Position numbers and translations under genes: made by a program. From assembly GCA_036985755.1 (NCBI GenBank), contig BTQG01000122.1, positions 1 to 5,835 on the forward strand: 5,835 nt of DNA. Direction: 5' to 3'. This DNA is from JACZST01 sp036985755. GTDB lineage: Bacteria > Actinomycetota > Acidimicrobiia > Spongiisociales > UBA5794. This document shows, in pieces, positions 1 through 5,229 of the stretch. Numbering within the stretch: position 1 is the first letter of the stretch; every line of letters begins with the position of its first letter. The notes under the pieces were generated by a model, which had not been told where the DNA came from, did not search any database, and saw only the letters and a list, made by a program, of their open reading frames with translations.

Positions 1-48
1 CCGTCAGCGCCTGCGGCGCTGCCACCTCCCCCAAGAGGGGAGGAGACG

Positions 49-76
49 ACTTGCGACTTGCGACTTGCGACTTGCG
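49..76. repeat. Heptamer tandem repeat, 4 x ACTTGCG
   Basis: Four perfect head-to-tail copies of ACTTGCG lie immediately downstream (minus-strand sense) of the relic purD tail. On the minus strand the unit reads CGCAAGT. The same block recurs at 306-333 inside the second direct-repeat copy. The period of 7 matches the ACTNNNN heptamers at 3141-3236. Confidence 0.93.
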
Positions 77-78
77 GC

Positions 79-121
79 TCATCTCCCTATGTCCGTCCTC
101 ATCTGCATTCCGGCGAACTCG
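79..121 (-). pseudogene. Duplicated 3'-end relic of purD
   Basis: On the minus strand these 43 bases encode EFAGMQMRTDIGR followed by TGA, exactly as the true purD end at 336-378 does. Upstream of base 121 (minus-strand sense) the similarity to purD stops at once and GC-rich hairpin sequence begins, so there is no body of a second purD gene. The EGMQ-x-RxDIGR-type tail is the normal C-terminus of glycinamide ribonucleotide synthetases. The gene is therefore the source and this is the copy. The fragment is too short to have a function as protein. Confidence 0.75.
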
Positions 122-257
122 TTCTGGCGCCCCTGTTCTCCCCCTTGTTTCTCCCCCCGGCGGGGGGAGTACCGGCGAAGCCGGGGAGCGGGGCTTCGTG
201 GGGGAGTATCGCCCGAAGGCGGGGAGGGGGGCTTCCCCGCCAGTTCGATAGCCCCCT
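122..257. repeat. GC-rich cluster of inverted repeats between the two direct-repeat copies
   Basis: This non-coding spacer is rich in C and G runs. Three inverted repeats can be read directly: CTCCCCCC 151-158 with GGGGGGAG 162-169 (8 bp, 3-nt loop), CCGGC 172-176 with GCCGG 180-184 (5 bp, GAA loop), and GGCGGGGA 218-225 with TCCCCGCC 234-241 (8 bp, 8-nt loop). The general look resembles dispersed intergenic palindromic repeats found in many high-GC genomes, but I cannot assign it to a named family. No transposase and no convincing coding frame is present. Reading frames through it are low-complexity Pro/Arg/Gly sequence. Confidence 0.8.
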
Positions 258-378
258 CCGTCAGCGCCTGCGGCGCTGCCACCTCCCCCAAGAGGGGAGG
301 AGACGACTTGCGACTTGCGACTTGCGACTTGCGGCTCATCTCCCTATGTCCGTCCTCATCTGCATTCCGGCGAACTCG
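258..378. repeat. 121-bp direct repeat, copy 2 (overlaps the purD 3' end)
   Basis: Identical to 1-121. Hairpins lie at 262-278 and 282-300, four ACTTGCG units at 306-333, and bases 336-378 are the last 14 codons of purD including its TGA. The two copies could recombine to delete 257 bp without damaging purD, since either junction leaves the same coding tail. Confidence 0.95.
306..333. repeat. Heptamer tandem repeat, 4 x ACTTGCG (second block)
   Basis: Four perfect ACTTGCG units begin two bases beyond the purD stop codon (minus-strand sense). Same copy number and sequence as 49-76. Confidence 0.93.
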
Positions 379-1589
379 ATTTCTCCCACCGCGGCGTAGG
401 CGGCCGACCGCGCCTCCTCCACCGTATCGCCGAGACCGACGACATTGAGGACTCTGCCCCCCGCGGTGACCAGCCCTGCGTCGGTGTTGGCGGTACCGGC
501 ATGGATGACCAGCGCATCCGGGTGTTTCTCGGCGTTCGTCACTCCGCTGATGACAGCGCCATGCTCAGGGGCGACCGGGTAGCCGGCGGAAGCAAGCACC
601 ACATCCACCGCCGCAGTCTCCGACCAGCGCAGAGCCCGGTCGGGCAGGGCACCGGCGGATGCTGCTGCCAGCAATTCGAGGAGATCTTCGTCAAGACGGG
701 GAAGGACCGCTTGTGCCTCAGGGTCTCCCAAGCGGCAGTTGAACTCGAGAACCTTTGGCCCCTCGTCGGTGAGTATGAGCCCGACGTAGAGGAACCCGCG
801 ATACGACACATCGTCGGCAGCCAGAGCGCCGAGCACGGGCTCGACGGCAGTGACGATCGTGCGGTCGACGAGGTCGCCCGGCAGGTCGTCGACCGGGGAG
901 TAACTCCCCATTCCCCCGGTGTTGGGCCCCTCGTCGGCGTCGCGCAGCCGTTTGTAGTCGCGCGCAGGGGCGAGCGGCAGCGCCCGCTCTCCGTCGACCA
1001 AAACAAACACCGACACCTCTCTACCTTCGAGATGCTGCTCGATGACGATCGTGGATCCGGCGTCCCCGAAGACTCCGCCGAGACAGGCGGCGGCCCAGCC
1101 CTTGGCGGCGTCCCTGTCGGTGGTGACGAGGACTCCCTTGCCGGCAGCGAGGCCGTCGGCCTTGACCACAAACGGGCCCTCTGTCTCGTCGAGATAGAAG
1201 TCGGCGGCGTCGACATCGGTGAAGACCCTGGCGGCAGCGGTCGGCACCCCGGCTCTCGCCATCATCTCCTTGGCGTAGGCCTTCGAGGCCTCGAGTCGCG
1301 CCCCGGCGGCAGTGGGCCCGAAGGCGGGGATGCCGGAGGCGTCGAGAGCATCGACCACCCCGGCGGCGAGCGGCGCCTCCGGGCCGATGACGACGAGGTC
1401 GATTTCCCGTTCGTGGGCAAAAGCGGCAACCGTTTCCGGGTCGAGCGGGTTCACCTCCACCGTCTCACCGAGCGCGGCGAGGCCGGGATTGCCTGGAGCG
1501 GAAATGAGCTCGGTGAGCAAGGGGCTCTGGGCCAGCTTCCAGCCGAGGGCGTGTTCTCGCCCTCCACCACCGAGCAGCAGCACCCTCAT
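336..1589 (-). CDS. purD: Phosphoribosylamine--glycine ligase (GAR synthetase)
   Basis: Catalyses the ATP-dependent joining of glycine to 5-phosphoribosylamine to give glycinamide ribonucleotide, the second step of cytosolic de novo purine synthesis. The 417-residue length is normal for a stand-alone bacterial enzyme. Visible in order: the N-terminal GGGGREHA loop (residues 7-14), APGNPG (31-36), GPEAPL (69-74), the ATP-grasp segment KADGLAAGKGV (143-153), the RDYKR...GPNTGGMGSYSP region, the metal-binding EFNCRLGDPEAQ motif (FGDPET in many homologues), and the C-terminal EFAGMQMRTDIGR tail. The ATG at 1587-1589 overlaps the purA TGA as ATGA and no strong Shine-Dalgarno precedes it, so expression probably depends on translational coupling to purA. 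The last 43 bases are part of a duplicated 121-bp repeat, but the protein looks complete. Confidence 0.97.
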   Translation of the reverse strand: MRVLLLGGGGREHALGWKLAQSPLLTELISAPGNPGLAALGETVEVNPLDPETVAAFAHEREIDLVVIGPEAPLAAGVVDALDASGIPAFGPTAAGARLEASKAYAKEMMARAGVPTAAARVFTDVDAADFYLDETEGPFVVKADGLAAGKGVLVTTDRDAAKGWAAACLGGVFGDAGSTIVIEQHLEGREVSVFVLVDGERALPLAPARDYKRLRDADEGPNTGGMGSYSPVDDLPGDLVDRTIVTAVEPVLGALAADDVSYRGFLYVGLILTDEGPKVLEFNCRLGDPEAQAVLPRLDEDLLELLAAASAGALPDRALRWSETAAVDVVLASAGYPVAPEHGAVISGVTNAEKHPDALVIHAGTANTDAGLVTAGGRVLNVVGLGDTVEEARSAAYAAVGEIEFAGMQMRTDIGR

Positions 1590-2863
1590 TGGGTGCGCAT
1601 CAAGGTCGCCTCACGGTCGGGCCCGACGCCCACCGAGGTGACCGGAACTCCTGCGAGCTCCTCGACCCGCTCCACGTAACGCTGTGCTGCCTTCGGAAGG
1701 TCGTGGAATTGGCGGACCGTGGTGATGTCGGTCGACCAGCCATCGTGTTCTTCGTACACCGGAGCGCAGTTGTACAACACCCGCTGCTGGCGGGGGAACT
1801 CTTCGTAGCGCTCGCCGAGCGAGTCGTAGGCGATAGCGATCTTGAGGTTGTCGAAGTGGGAGAGCACGTCGAGCTTGGTCAGCGCGATCTCGCTGAGGCC
1901 GTTCACCCTGGCCGCGTACTTCAGTGCCACCCCATCGAGCCAACCGCATCGCCGCCTGCGACCGGTGACCACTCCGTACTCGCCACCGATGTCGACCATC
2001 CGCTCCCCGATCTCGTCGTGCAGTTCGGTAGGGAAAGGGCCGGTTCCGACCCGTGAGATGTACGCCTTGGCCACCCCGATGACGGTGTCGATGTCCCTGG
2101 GACCGATCCCCGAGCCGATGGTCGCACCGCCGGCCGTCGGGCTCGACGATGTCACGAACGGGTAGGTCCCGTGATCGATGTCGAGAAGCGTGCCCTGGGC
2201 GCCTTCGAAGAGCACGTTCTTCCCGTCACGAATGGCCTGCCAGATCAGCAACGACGTATCGGTGACGTACTGTTGGATCCGGTCGGCGTAGACCAGGTAC
2301 TCGTCATAGATCTCGTCGAGGTCGAGGGGGAGCTGGTTGTACACCTTCTGCAACTGCCGGTTCTTGTCCTTGAGGTTGACCTCGAGCTTTTCCCTGAAGA
2401 TCTTCGGGTCGAACAAATCCTGGATGCGGATCCCGAACCGCGAGTACTTGTCGAGATAGGCGGGCCCGATTCCTCGTTTGGTGGTGCCGATCTGCTGCTG
2501 CCCGAGAAAGCGCTCCAGGACGGCGTCCATCTTGCGGTGGTACGGCATGATCACGTGAGCGTTGGCGGAGATCCGCAGCCGGGTGGGGTCGATGCCGCGC
2601 TCCGACAGCTCGTCCATCTCATCGATGAGCACGGCAGGGTCGATCACGGTGCCGTTCCCGATCACCGGCGTCACGGTGGGGTAGAGGACACCGGATGGGA
2701 TGAGGCTGAGCGCAAACCGCTCCCCGTCGACGACGATGGTGTGCCCCGCGTTGTTACCGCCCTGATAGCGCACCACGAGGTCTGCGGTCTTCGAATAGAG
2801 ATCGGTGATCTTGCCCTTCCCCTCGTCGCCCCATTGGGTGCCGAGGATCACAGACGCTGGCAT
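1586..2863 (-). CDS. purA: Adenylosuccinate synthetase
   Basis: Converts IMP plus aspartate and GTP to adenylosuccinate, the committed step from IMP to AMP. The protein has 425 residues, close to the usual bacterial length (about 430). The N-terminus carries the GTQWGDEGKGK loop with Asp13, and QGGNNAGH with His41; these are the catalytic Asp and His at the same numbering as the E. coli enzyme. Further family signatures are GIGPAYLDK, FEGAQGTLLDIDHG, SRVGTGPFPTEL, the VVTGRRRRCGWLD loop, TKLDVLSHF, and a C-terminal GVGPDREATL. The start at 2863 is supported by a good Shine-Dalgarno, GAGGAG (plus-strand 2868-2873), four bases upstream of the ATG. It is the first gene of the minus-strand purA-purD pair and is read from the repeat-filled divergent region. 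Confidence 0.98.
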   Translation of the reverse strand: MPASVILGTQWGDEGKGKITDLYSKTADLVVRYQGGNNAGHTIVVDGERFALSLIPSGVLYPTVTPVIGNGTVIDPAVLIDEMDELSERGIDPTRLRISANAHVIMPYHRKMDAVLERFLGQQQIGTTKRGIGPAYLDKYSRFGIRIQDLFDPKIFREKLEVNLKDKNRQLQKVYNQLPLDLDEIYDEYLVYADRIQQYVTDTSLLIWQAIRDGKNVLFEGAQGTLLDIDHGTYPFVTSSSPTAGGATIGSGIGPRDIDTVIGVAKAYISRVGTGPFPTELHDEIGERMVDIGGEYGVVTGRRRRCGWLDGVALKYAARVNGLSEIALTKLDVLSHFDNLKIAIAYDSLGERYEEFPRQQRVLYNCAPVYEEHDGWSTDITTVRQFHDLPKAAQRYVERVEELAGVPVTSVGVGPDREATLMRTQ

Positions 2864-2888
2864 GGATCTCCTCTGCTCGTACGGAAGG

Positions 2889-2894
2889 ATTGTA
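2889..2894 (-). promoter_or_regulatory. Candidate -10 box of the purA promoter (TACAAT)
   Basis: The minus strand reads TACAAT here, a 5/6 match to the TATAAT consensus, 25 bases upstream of the purA ATG. This would give a leader of only about 20 bases that contains the Shine-Dalgarno. No good TTGACA-like -35 is seen at 16-18 bp. At 17 bp the hexamer is TGGAAG, a 3/6 match lying in the first degenerate unit of the tandem array. The prediction rests on the -10 and the position only. Confidence 0.4.
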
Positions 2895-2905
2895 GAGGAG
2901 CCACA

Positions 2906-3110
2906 GAGAGTCTTCCATCGGAGAGTCTTCAGTTCAGAGAGTCTTCAGCCAGAGAGAGTCCTCAGCCGGAGAGTCCTCAGCCGGAGAGAGTCCTCAGCCG
3001 GAGAGTCCTCAGCCGGAGAGTCTTCAGCCAGAGAGAGTCTTCAGCCAGAGAGAGTCCTCAGCCGGAGAGTCTTCAGCCGGAGAGTCTTCAGCCAGAGAGA
3101 GTCCTCAGCC
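2906..3110. repeat. Tandem array of about 13 units, 14-17 bp each (core GAGAGTCYTCAGCC)
   Basis: Reading the plus strand, units start at 2906, 2921, 2937, 2954, 2969, 2986, 3001, 3016, 3033, 3050, 3065, 3080 and 3097. The core is GAGAGTCYTCAGCC followed by G, GA or AGA, giving 15- and 17-bp versions. The first two units, nearest purA, are degenerate (ending TTCCATCG and TTCAGTTCA) and the last is cut to 14 bp. Frames through the array give period-5 Ser/Arg/Pro/Glu or Leu/Lys/Thr sequence that shifts at the 17-bp units. I therefore regard it as non-coding. It occupies the shared upstream region of purA and the YjbQ-family gene. Confidence 0.93.
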
Positions 3111-3140
3111 TTCAGCAAGACAAGAGGCCGCGCACGTTCG

Positions 3141-3236
3141 ACTCTGACTGATGACTGATGACTCTGAGCTACTGCCGACTGCCGACTGACGGCTTCTTGG
3201 AACTGACGACTGACGACTGATGACTGCCGACTGACC
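3141..3236. repeat. Degenerate heptamer tandem repeats (ACTGACG / ACTGATG / ACTGCCG)
   Basis: Heptamers starting with ACT run in three blocks. The first is 3147-3167 (ACTGATG twice, then ACTCTGA), preceded by a 6-base ACTCTG. The second is 3171-3191 (ACTGCCG twice, ACTGACG). After a 10-base interruption the third is 3202-3236 (ACTGACG twice, ACTGATG, ACTGCCG, ACTGACC). They share period, orientation and the ACT start with the ACTTGCG blocks beside purD, about 2.8 kb away. They look like short tandemly repeated repetitive sequences of the heptamer class. No coding role is evident. Confidence 0.88.
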
Positions 3237-3265
3237 GTGTTCCACCGGTAGGCTTGCGCCGAAGT

Positions 3266-3271
3266 TAGGGT
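3266..3271 (+). promoter_or_regulatory. Possible -10 element (TAGGGT) for the YjbQ-family gene
   Basis: TAGGGT fits the loose TANNNT -10 pattern of high-GC actinobacteria and lies 24 bases before the ATG at 3296. No clear -35 hexamer lies 16-18 bp upstream. The element sits in the roughly 60 bp between the heptamer repeats and the gene, the only non-repetitive upstream sequence left for a promoter. Confidence 0.25.
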
Positions 3272-3295
3272 GCCTTCAGCTCGCACAGGACGATC

Positions 3296-3820
3296 ATGAA
3301 CGAACGAATCGCCACTAGAAAGGCGAGCAAGGAGCCGGTGACTTTGCCGGTCTTGCTTGCGGCATCAGAAGCACCGCCGATTCGCACCGAGGCATTGCAC
3401 TTCGCCACCGATGCTCCGGAGGAGTTCTGGGATCTCACCGAGTACGTACGCGCCGTGGTCGCGCGCTCGAAGGTGTCTCATGGCCAGATCACCGTGTACA
3501 CCCCGCACACCACGACATCGATCGTGATCAATGAGTCGGAGACCGGGTTCCTCAACGACTTCCGCAAGGTGATCGCCGGCCTGATACCCGTCGATACCTA
3601 CTACGAACACGACGATGGTGATCTGCGCACCGAGAACCTGCAAGAGGACGAGTACGTGAACGGTCACGCTCACTGCCGGCAGCTCCTGGTCGGCCAACCG
3701 TCGGTCACGGTCCCGATCGTCGACGGCGAGGTGATCCTTGGCCAGTGGCAGCGTGTGTTCTTTGTCGAGCTCGACCAGGCGAGAAAGCGGCGAGTTTTCT
3801 TCCACGCCCAAGGGATCTGA
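3296..3820 (+). CDS. YjbQ/UPF0047-family protein (annotated in databases as secondary thiamine-phosphate synthase)
   Basis: A 174-residue soluble protein matching the YjbQ fold family. Visible signatures are ITVYTPHTTTSIVINE (residues 65-80, His71), a YYEHDDGD segment (His105), NGHAHCRQLLVG (122-133, His126), and SVTVPIVDGEVILGQWQ followed by a FFVELDQARKRRV end. The three histidines are the conserved cluster of the family. E. coli YjbQ has a weak thiamine-phosphate synthase activity, but the physiological role of the family is unsettled, so I give no firm function. About 30 N-terminal residues precede the usual domain start. The ATG at 3296 has AGGA (3287-3290) at a good distance. A TTG near 3344 preceded by AAGGAG is a weaker alternative that would remove 16 residues. 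Divergent from purA, with no thiamine genes nearby. Confidence 0.9.
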   Translation: MNERIATRKASKEPVTLPVLLAASEAPPIRTEALHFATDAPEEFWDLTEYVRAVVARSKVSHGQITVYTPHTTTSIVINESETGFLNDFRKVIAGLIPVDTYYEHDDGDLRTENLQEDEYVNGHAHCRQLLVGQPSVTVPIVDGEVILGQWQRVFFVELDQARKRRVFFHAQGI

Positions 3821-3875
3821 GCCACCAATCGCGAGGTTGGCGCGGGACCATTTTTCGCGGCTCGCCACTTGGTAA

Positions 3876-3905
3876 TTGCCCCATGATTCGTCCGCCGACT
3901 AAATT
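3876..3905 (+). promoter_or_regulatory. Possible promoter of the amino-acid transporter genes
   Basis: TTGCCC (3876-3881) and TAAATT (3900-3905) are separated by 18 bp, in the locally most AT-rich part of the 166-base gap between the YjbQ-family gene and the binding-protein gene. Each hexamer is only a partial consensus match. A start near 3912 would leave a leader of about 75 bases containing a small hairpin, GGCCC 3933-3937 / GGGCC 3944-3948. No terminator with a T tract was seen after the upstream gene, so some readthrough from it remains possible. Confidence 0.3.
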
Positions 3906-3986
3906 GGCTCGGCTATCTCCTCTGGGGGATGCGGCCCGGGTAAGGGCCAGTCAAGAAGACGTTGAAGGAAGGAAGGGAATTCTCAA

Positions 3987-5093
3987 ATGATCAAACGTTT
4001 AGCAGTGCTCTTTGCGGTGCTTGCGCTGATCCTCGCAGCGTGCGGCGGTGTTGGTGACGACACCACGACAACCGCCGCTGAAGGCGCTGAAGGCGGGGGG
4101 CAGCAGGCCGGCGGGGGCACGCTCGCAGCCGTCCAGGCGCGCGGCACACTCAAGTGTGGTGTCAGCGGTTCGGCGGTCGGGTTCTCGGAGACGCAGCCAG
4201 ATGGCACCGCGACCGGGTTCGATGCCGACTACTGCCGTTCGCTGGCCGCCGCCGTGCTCGGCGACGCCAACGCCGTTGAGTTCACGGCATTGACAGCCGC
4301 CCAGCGCTTCGAGGCGTTGAGGCTCAACGAGATCGACGTGCTGATCCGCAACACGACGTGGACGCAGAGCCGCGACACCGACCTCGGCATGCAGTTCGTG
4401 GCGACCACGTTCTACGACGGGCAACAGATGATGGGTGATCCGGCGAGGCTCCCCGGCCTGACGCCGGACTCGAGCTTCGAGGCCATCGATGGTGCGGTGG
4501 TTTGCGCCAACGCTGGGACCACGACCGAGAAGAACATCACCGAGGGTGCCGCCGTCGCTGGTGCCGACATCACACTGGAGACGTTCGAAACCATCCCGGA
4601 CGCGATGGAGAAGTTCAAGGAAGGTACCTGCGACATCTTCACCACGGACGGTTCCGGGGTCTTCGGCAACCGGTTTGTCGAGCAGACAGCCGGTACCGCG
4701 GGCGCGGACAACTGGGTGATCTTCCCAACTGCTCCGTTCTCGAAGGAGCCGCTCGGTCCCGTCGTGCGTCAGAACGACGACGAATGGTTCGACGTGGTCC
4801 AGTGGCTGGTCTTTGCCACCTTTATCGCCGATGAGAACGGCGTGACCTCGGCGAACATCGATGACACGCGGGAGAACACACCGGAGCTCGCTCGCATTTT
4901 CGGTACCGACGAGGGTGAGTTGCAGACCAAGATGGGCCTGAGCGCCGATGCGTATTATCAGGCCATCAAGCAAATGGGCAACTATGAGGAGATCTACACC
5001 AAGAACCTGAATCCGCTGGAACTGTTCCGCGAGGGAACGTTCAACGCACAGTGGTTCGACGGTGGGCTGATCTACGCCCCACCGGCACGCTGA
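3987..5093 (+). CDS. aapJ: General L-amino acid ABC transporter substrate-binding lipoprotein (AapJ-like)
   Basis: Extracytoplasmic solute-binding protein that would deliver amino acids to a membrane permease; 368 residues. The N-terminus is a lipoprotein signal: K3-R4, a hydrophobic stretch (5-18) and lipobox LAAC with Cys19 as the lipid-modified residue. A flexible Thr/Gly/Ala/Gln linker follows to about 45. The family-3 binding domain shows VQARGTLKCGV (49-59), GFDADYC (77-83), the AapJ-typical RNTTWTQSRDT (121-131), GTTTEKN, GTCDIFTTDGSG, SKEPLGPVVRQNDDEWFD, a GVTSANID segment, GNYEEIY, and the terminal GGLIYAPPAR. Cysteines 57 and 83, plus those in VVCAN and GTCDI, fit the family's disulfides. 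The purine-rich AAGGAAGGAAGGG (3965-3977) serves as Shine-Dalgarno. It is followed by a terminator and then the AapQ-like permease. The exact substrate range cannot be read from sequence. Confidence 0.93.
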   Translation: MIKRLAVLFAVLALILAACGGVGDDTTTTAAEGAEGGGQQAGGGTLAAVQARGTLKCGVSGSAVGFSETQPDGTATGFDADYCRSLAAAVLGDANAVEFTALTAAQRFEALRLNEIDVLIRNTTWTQSRDTDLGMQFVATTFYDGQQMMGDPARLPGLTPDSSFEAIDGAVVCANAGTTTEKNITEGAAVAGADITLETFETIPDAMEKFKEGTCDIFTTDGSGVFGNRFVEQTAGTAGADNWVIFPTAPFSKEPLGPVVRQNDDEWFDVVQWLVFATFIADENGVTSANIDDTRENTPELARIFGTDEGELQTKMGLSADAYYQAIKQMGNYEEIYTKNLNPLELFREGTFNAQWFDGGLIYAPPAR

Positions 5094-5118
5094 GAAGACG
5101 ATCGAATCGACAAGAGAA

Positions 5119-5148
5119 GCGGGGGCGCCGGTGGCGCCCCCGCTTTTT
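5119..5148 (+). terminator. Intrinsic terminator between binding-protein and permease genes
   Basis: A perfect 11-bp GC-rich stem, GCGGGGGCGCC (5119-5129) with GGCGCCCCCGC (5133-5143), has a 3-base GGT loop and is followed directly by TTTTT (5144-5148). It lies 25 bases after the binding-protein stop codon. Because the next gene belongs to the same transporter, this most likely acts as a partial terminator or a 3'-end stabilising hairpin that keeps binding-protein mRNA more abundant than permease mRNA. Confidence 0.9.
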
Positions 5149-5215
5149 CGTTCGGCGAGCAGGAGGCGTTCCGGGTAGGGTGACGCCGACGCGGAGGCTC
5201 ACCGGGGACGGTGGC

Positions 5216-5221
5216 GGGAGG
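5216..5221 (+). promoter_or_regulatory. Shine-Dalgarno that fixes the TTG start of the permease gene
   Basis: GGGAGG lies eight bases upstream of the TTG at 5230-5232. The open frame extends back only to a TAG at 5176-5178 and contains no ATG or GTG before this TTG, so the ribosome-binding site decides the start. Confidence 0.7.
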
Positions 5222-5229
5222 CAGGCGGC

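Larger units (their letters stand above)
1..121. repeat. 121-bp direct repeat, copy 1 (left copy, touches window edge)
   Basis: This segment is identical to 258-378, an offset of 257 bp, over its whole visible length. In order it contains a 7-bp perfect hairpin (CAGCGCC 5-11 / GGCGCTG 15-21), a second 7-bp hairpin (CCTCCCC 25-31 / GGGGAGG 37-43), four ACTTGCG heptamers (49-76), and a 43-bp match to the end of purD (79-121). Identity stops sharply after 121. The left limit is unknown because the match reaches base 1, so the real repeat may be longer or part of a tandem series with a 257-bp period. Neither hairpin is followed by a T tract, so these are not canonical terminators. Confidence 0.95.

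Noticed and set aside
1..378. Insertion sequence or transposon with 121-bp terminal repeats
   Set aside because: The 136 bp between the copies encodes no transposase, the repeats are direct rather than inverted, and one copy includes genuine purD coding sequence.
315..1679. Long plus-strand open frame (454 codons) across the purD region
   Set aside because: It lies antisense to purD, whose protein shows full family motifs. High GC content produces long shadow frames and its translation shows no recognisable domain.
2906..3110. CRISPR array
   Set aside because: Units of 14-17 bp are contiguous, with no unique spacers of 25-40 bp and no cas genes nearby.
2171..3151. Plus-strand frame of 326 codons running from antisense purA into the tandem array
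   Set aside because: The first part is antisense to purA, and the end is period-5 Ser/Pro/Glu/Arg sequence produced by the 15/17-bp repeats. No start signal or known domain.
3041..3286. Minus-strand 81-codon frame upstream of purA with repeated LKTLR and SRQS motifs
   Set aside because: The repeated peptides are direct translations of the 15/17-bp and 7-bp DNA repeats, with frame breaks at irregular units. No ribosome-binding site was recognised.
3836..3861. Terminator after the YjbQ-family gene near the TTTTT at 3851
   Set aside because: No stable stem lies directly before the T run; the nearby complementary pieces are short and mismatched.
3933..3948. Riboswitch in the leader of the binding-protein gene
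   Set aside because: Only a 5-bp GGCCC/GGGCC hairpin is visible. I could not match the leader to any known riboswitch consensus, including the glutamine-responsive class.
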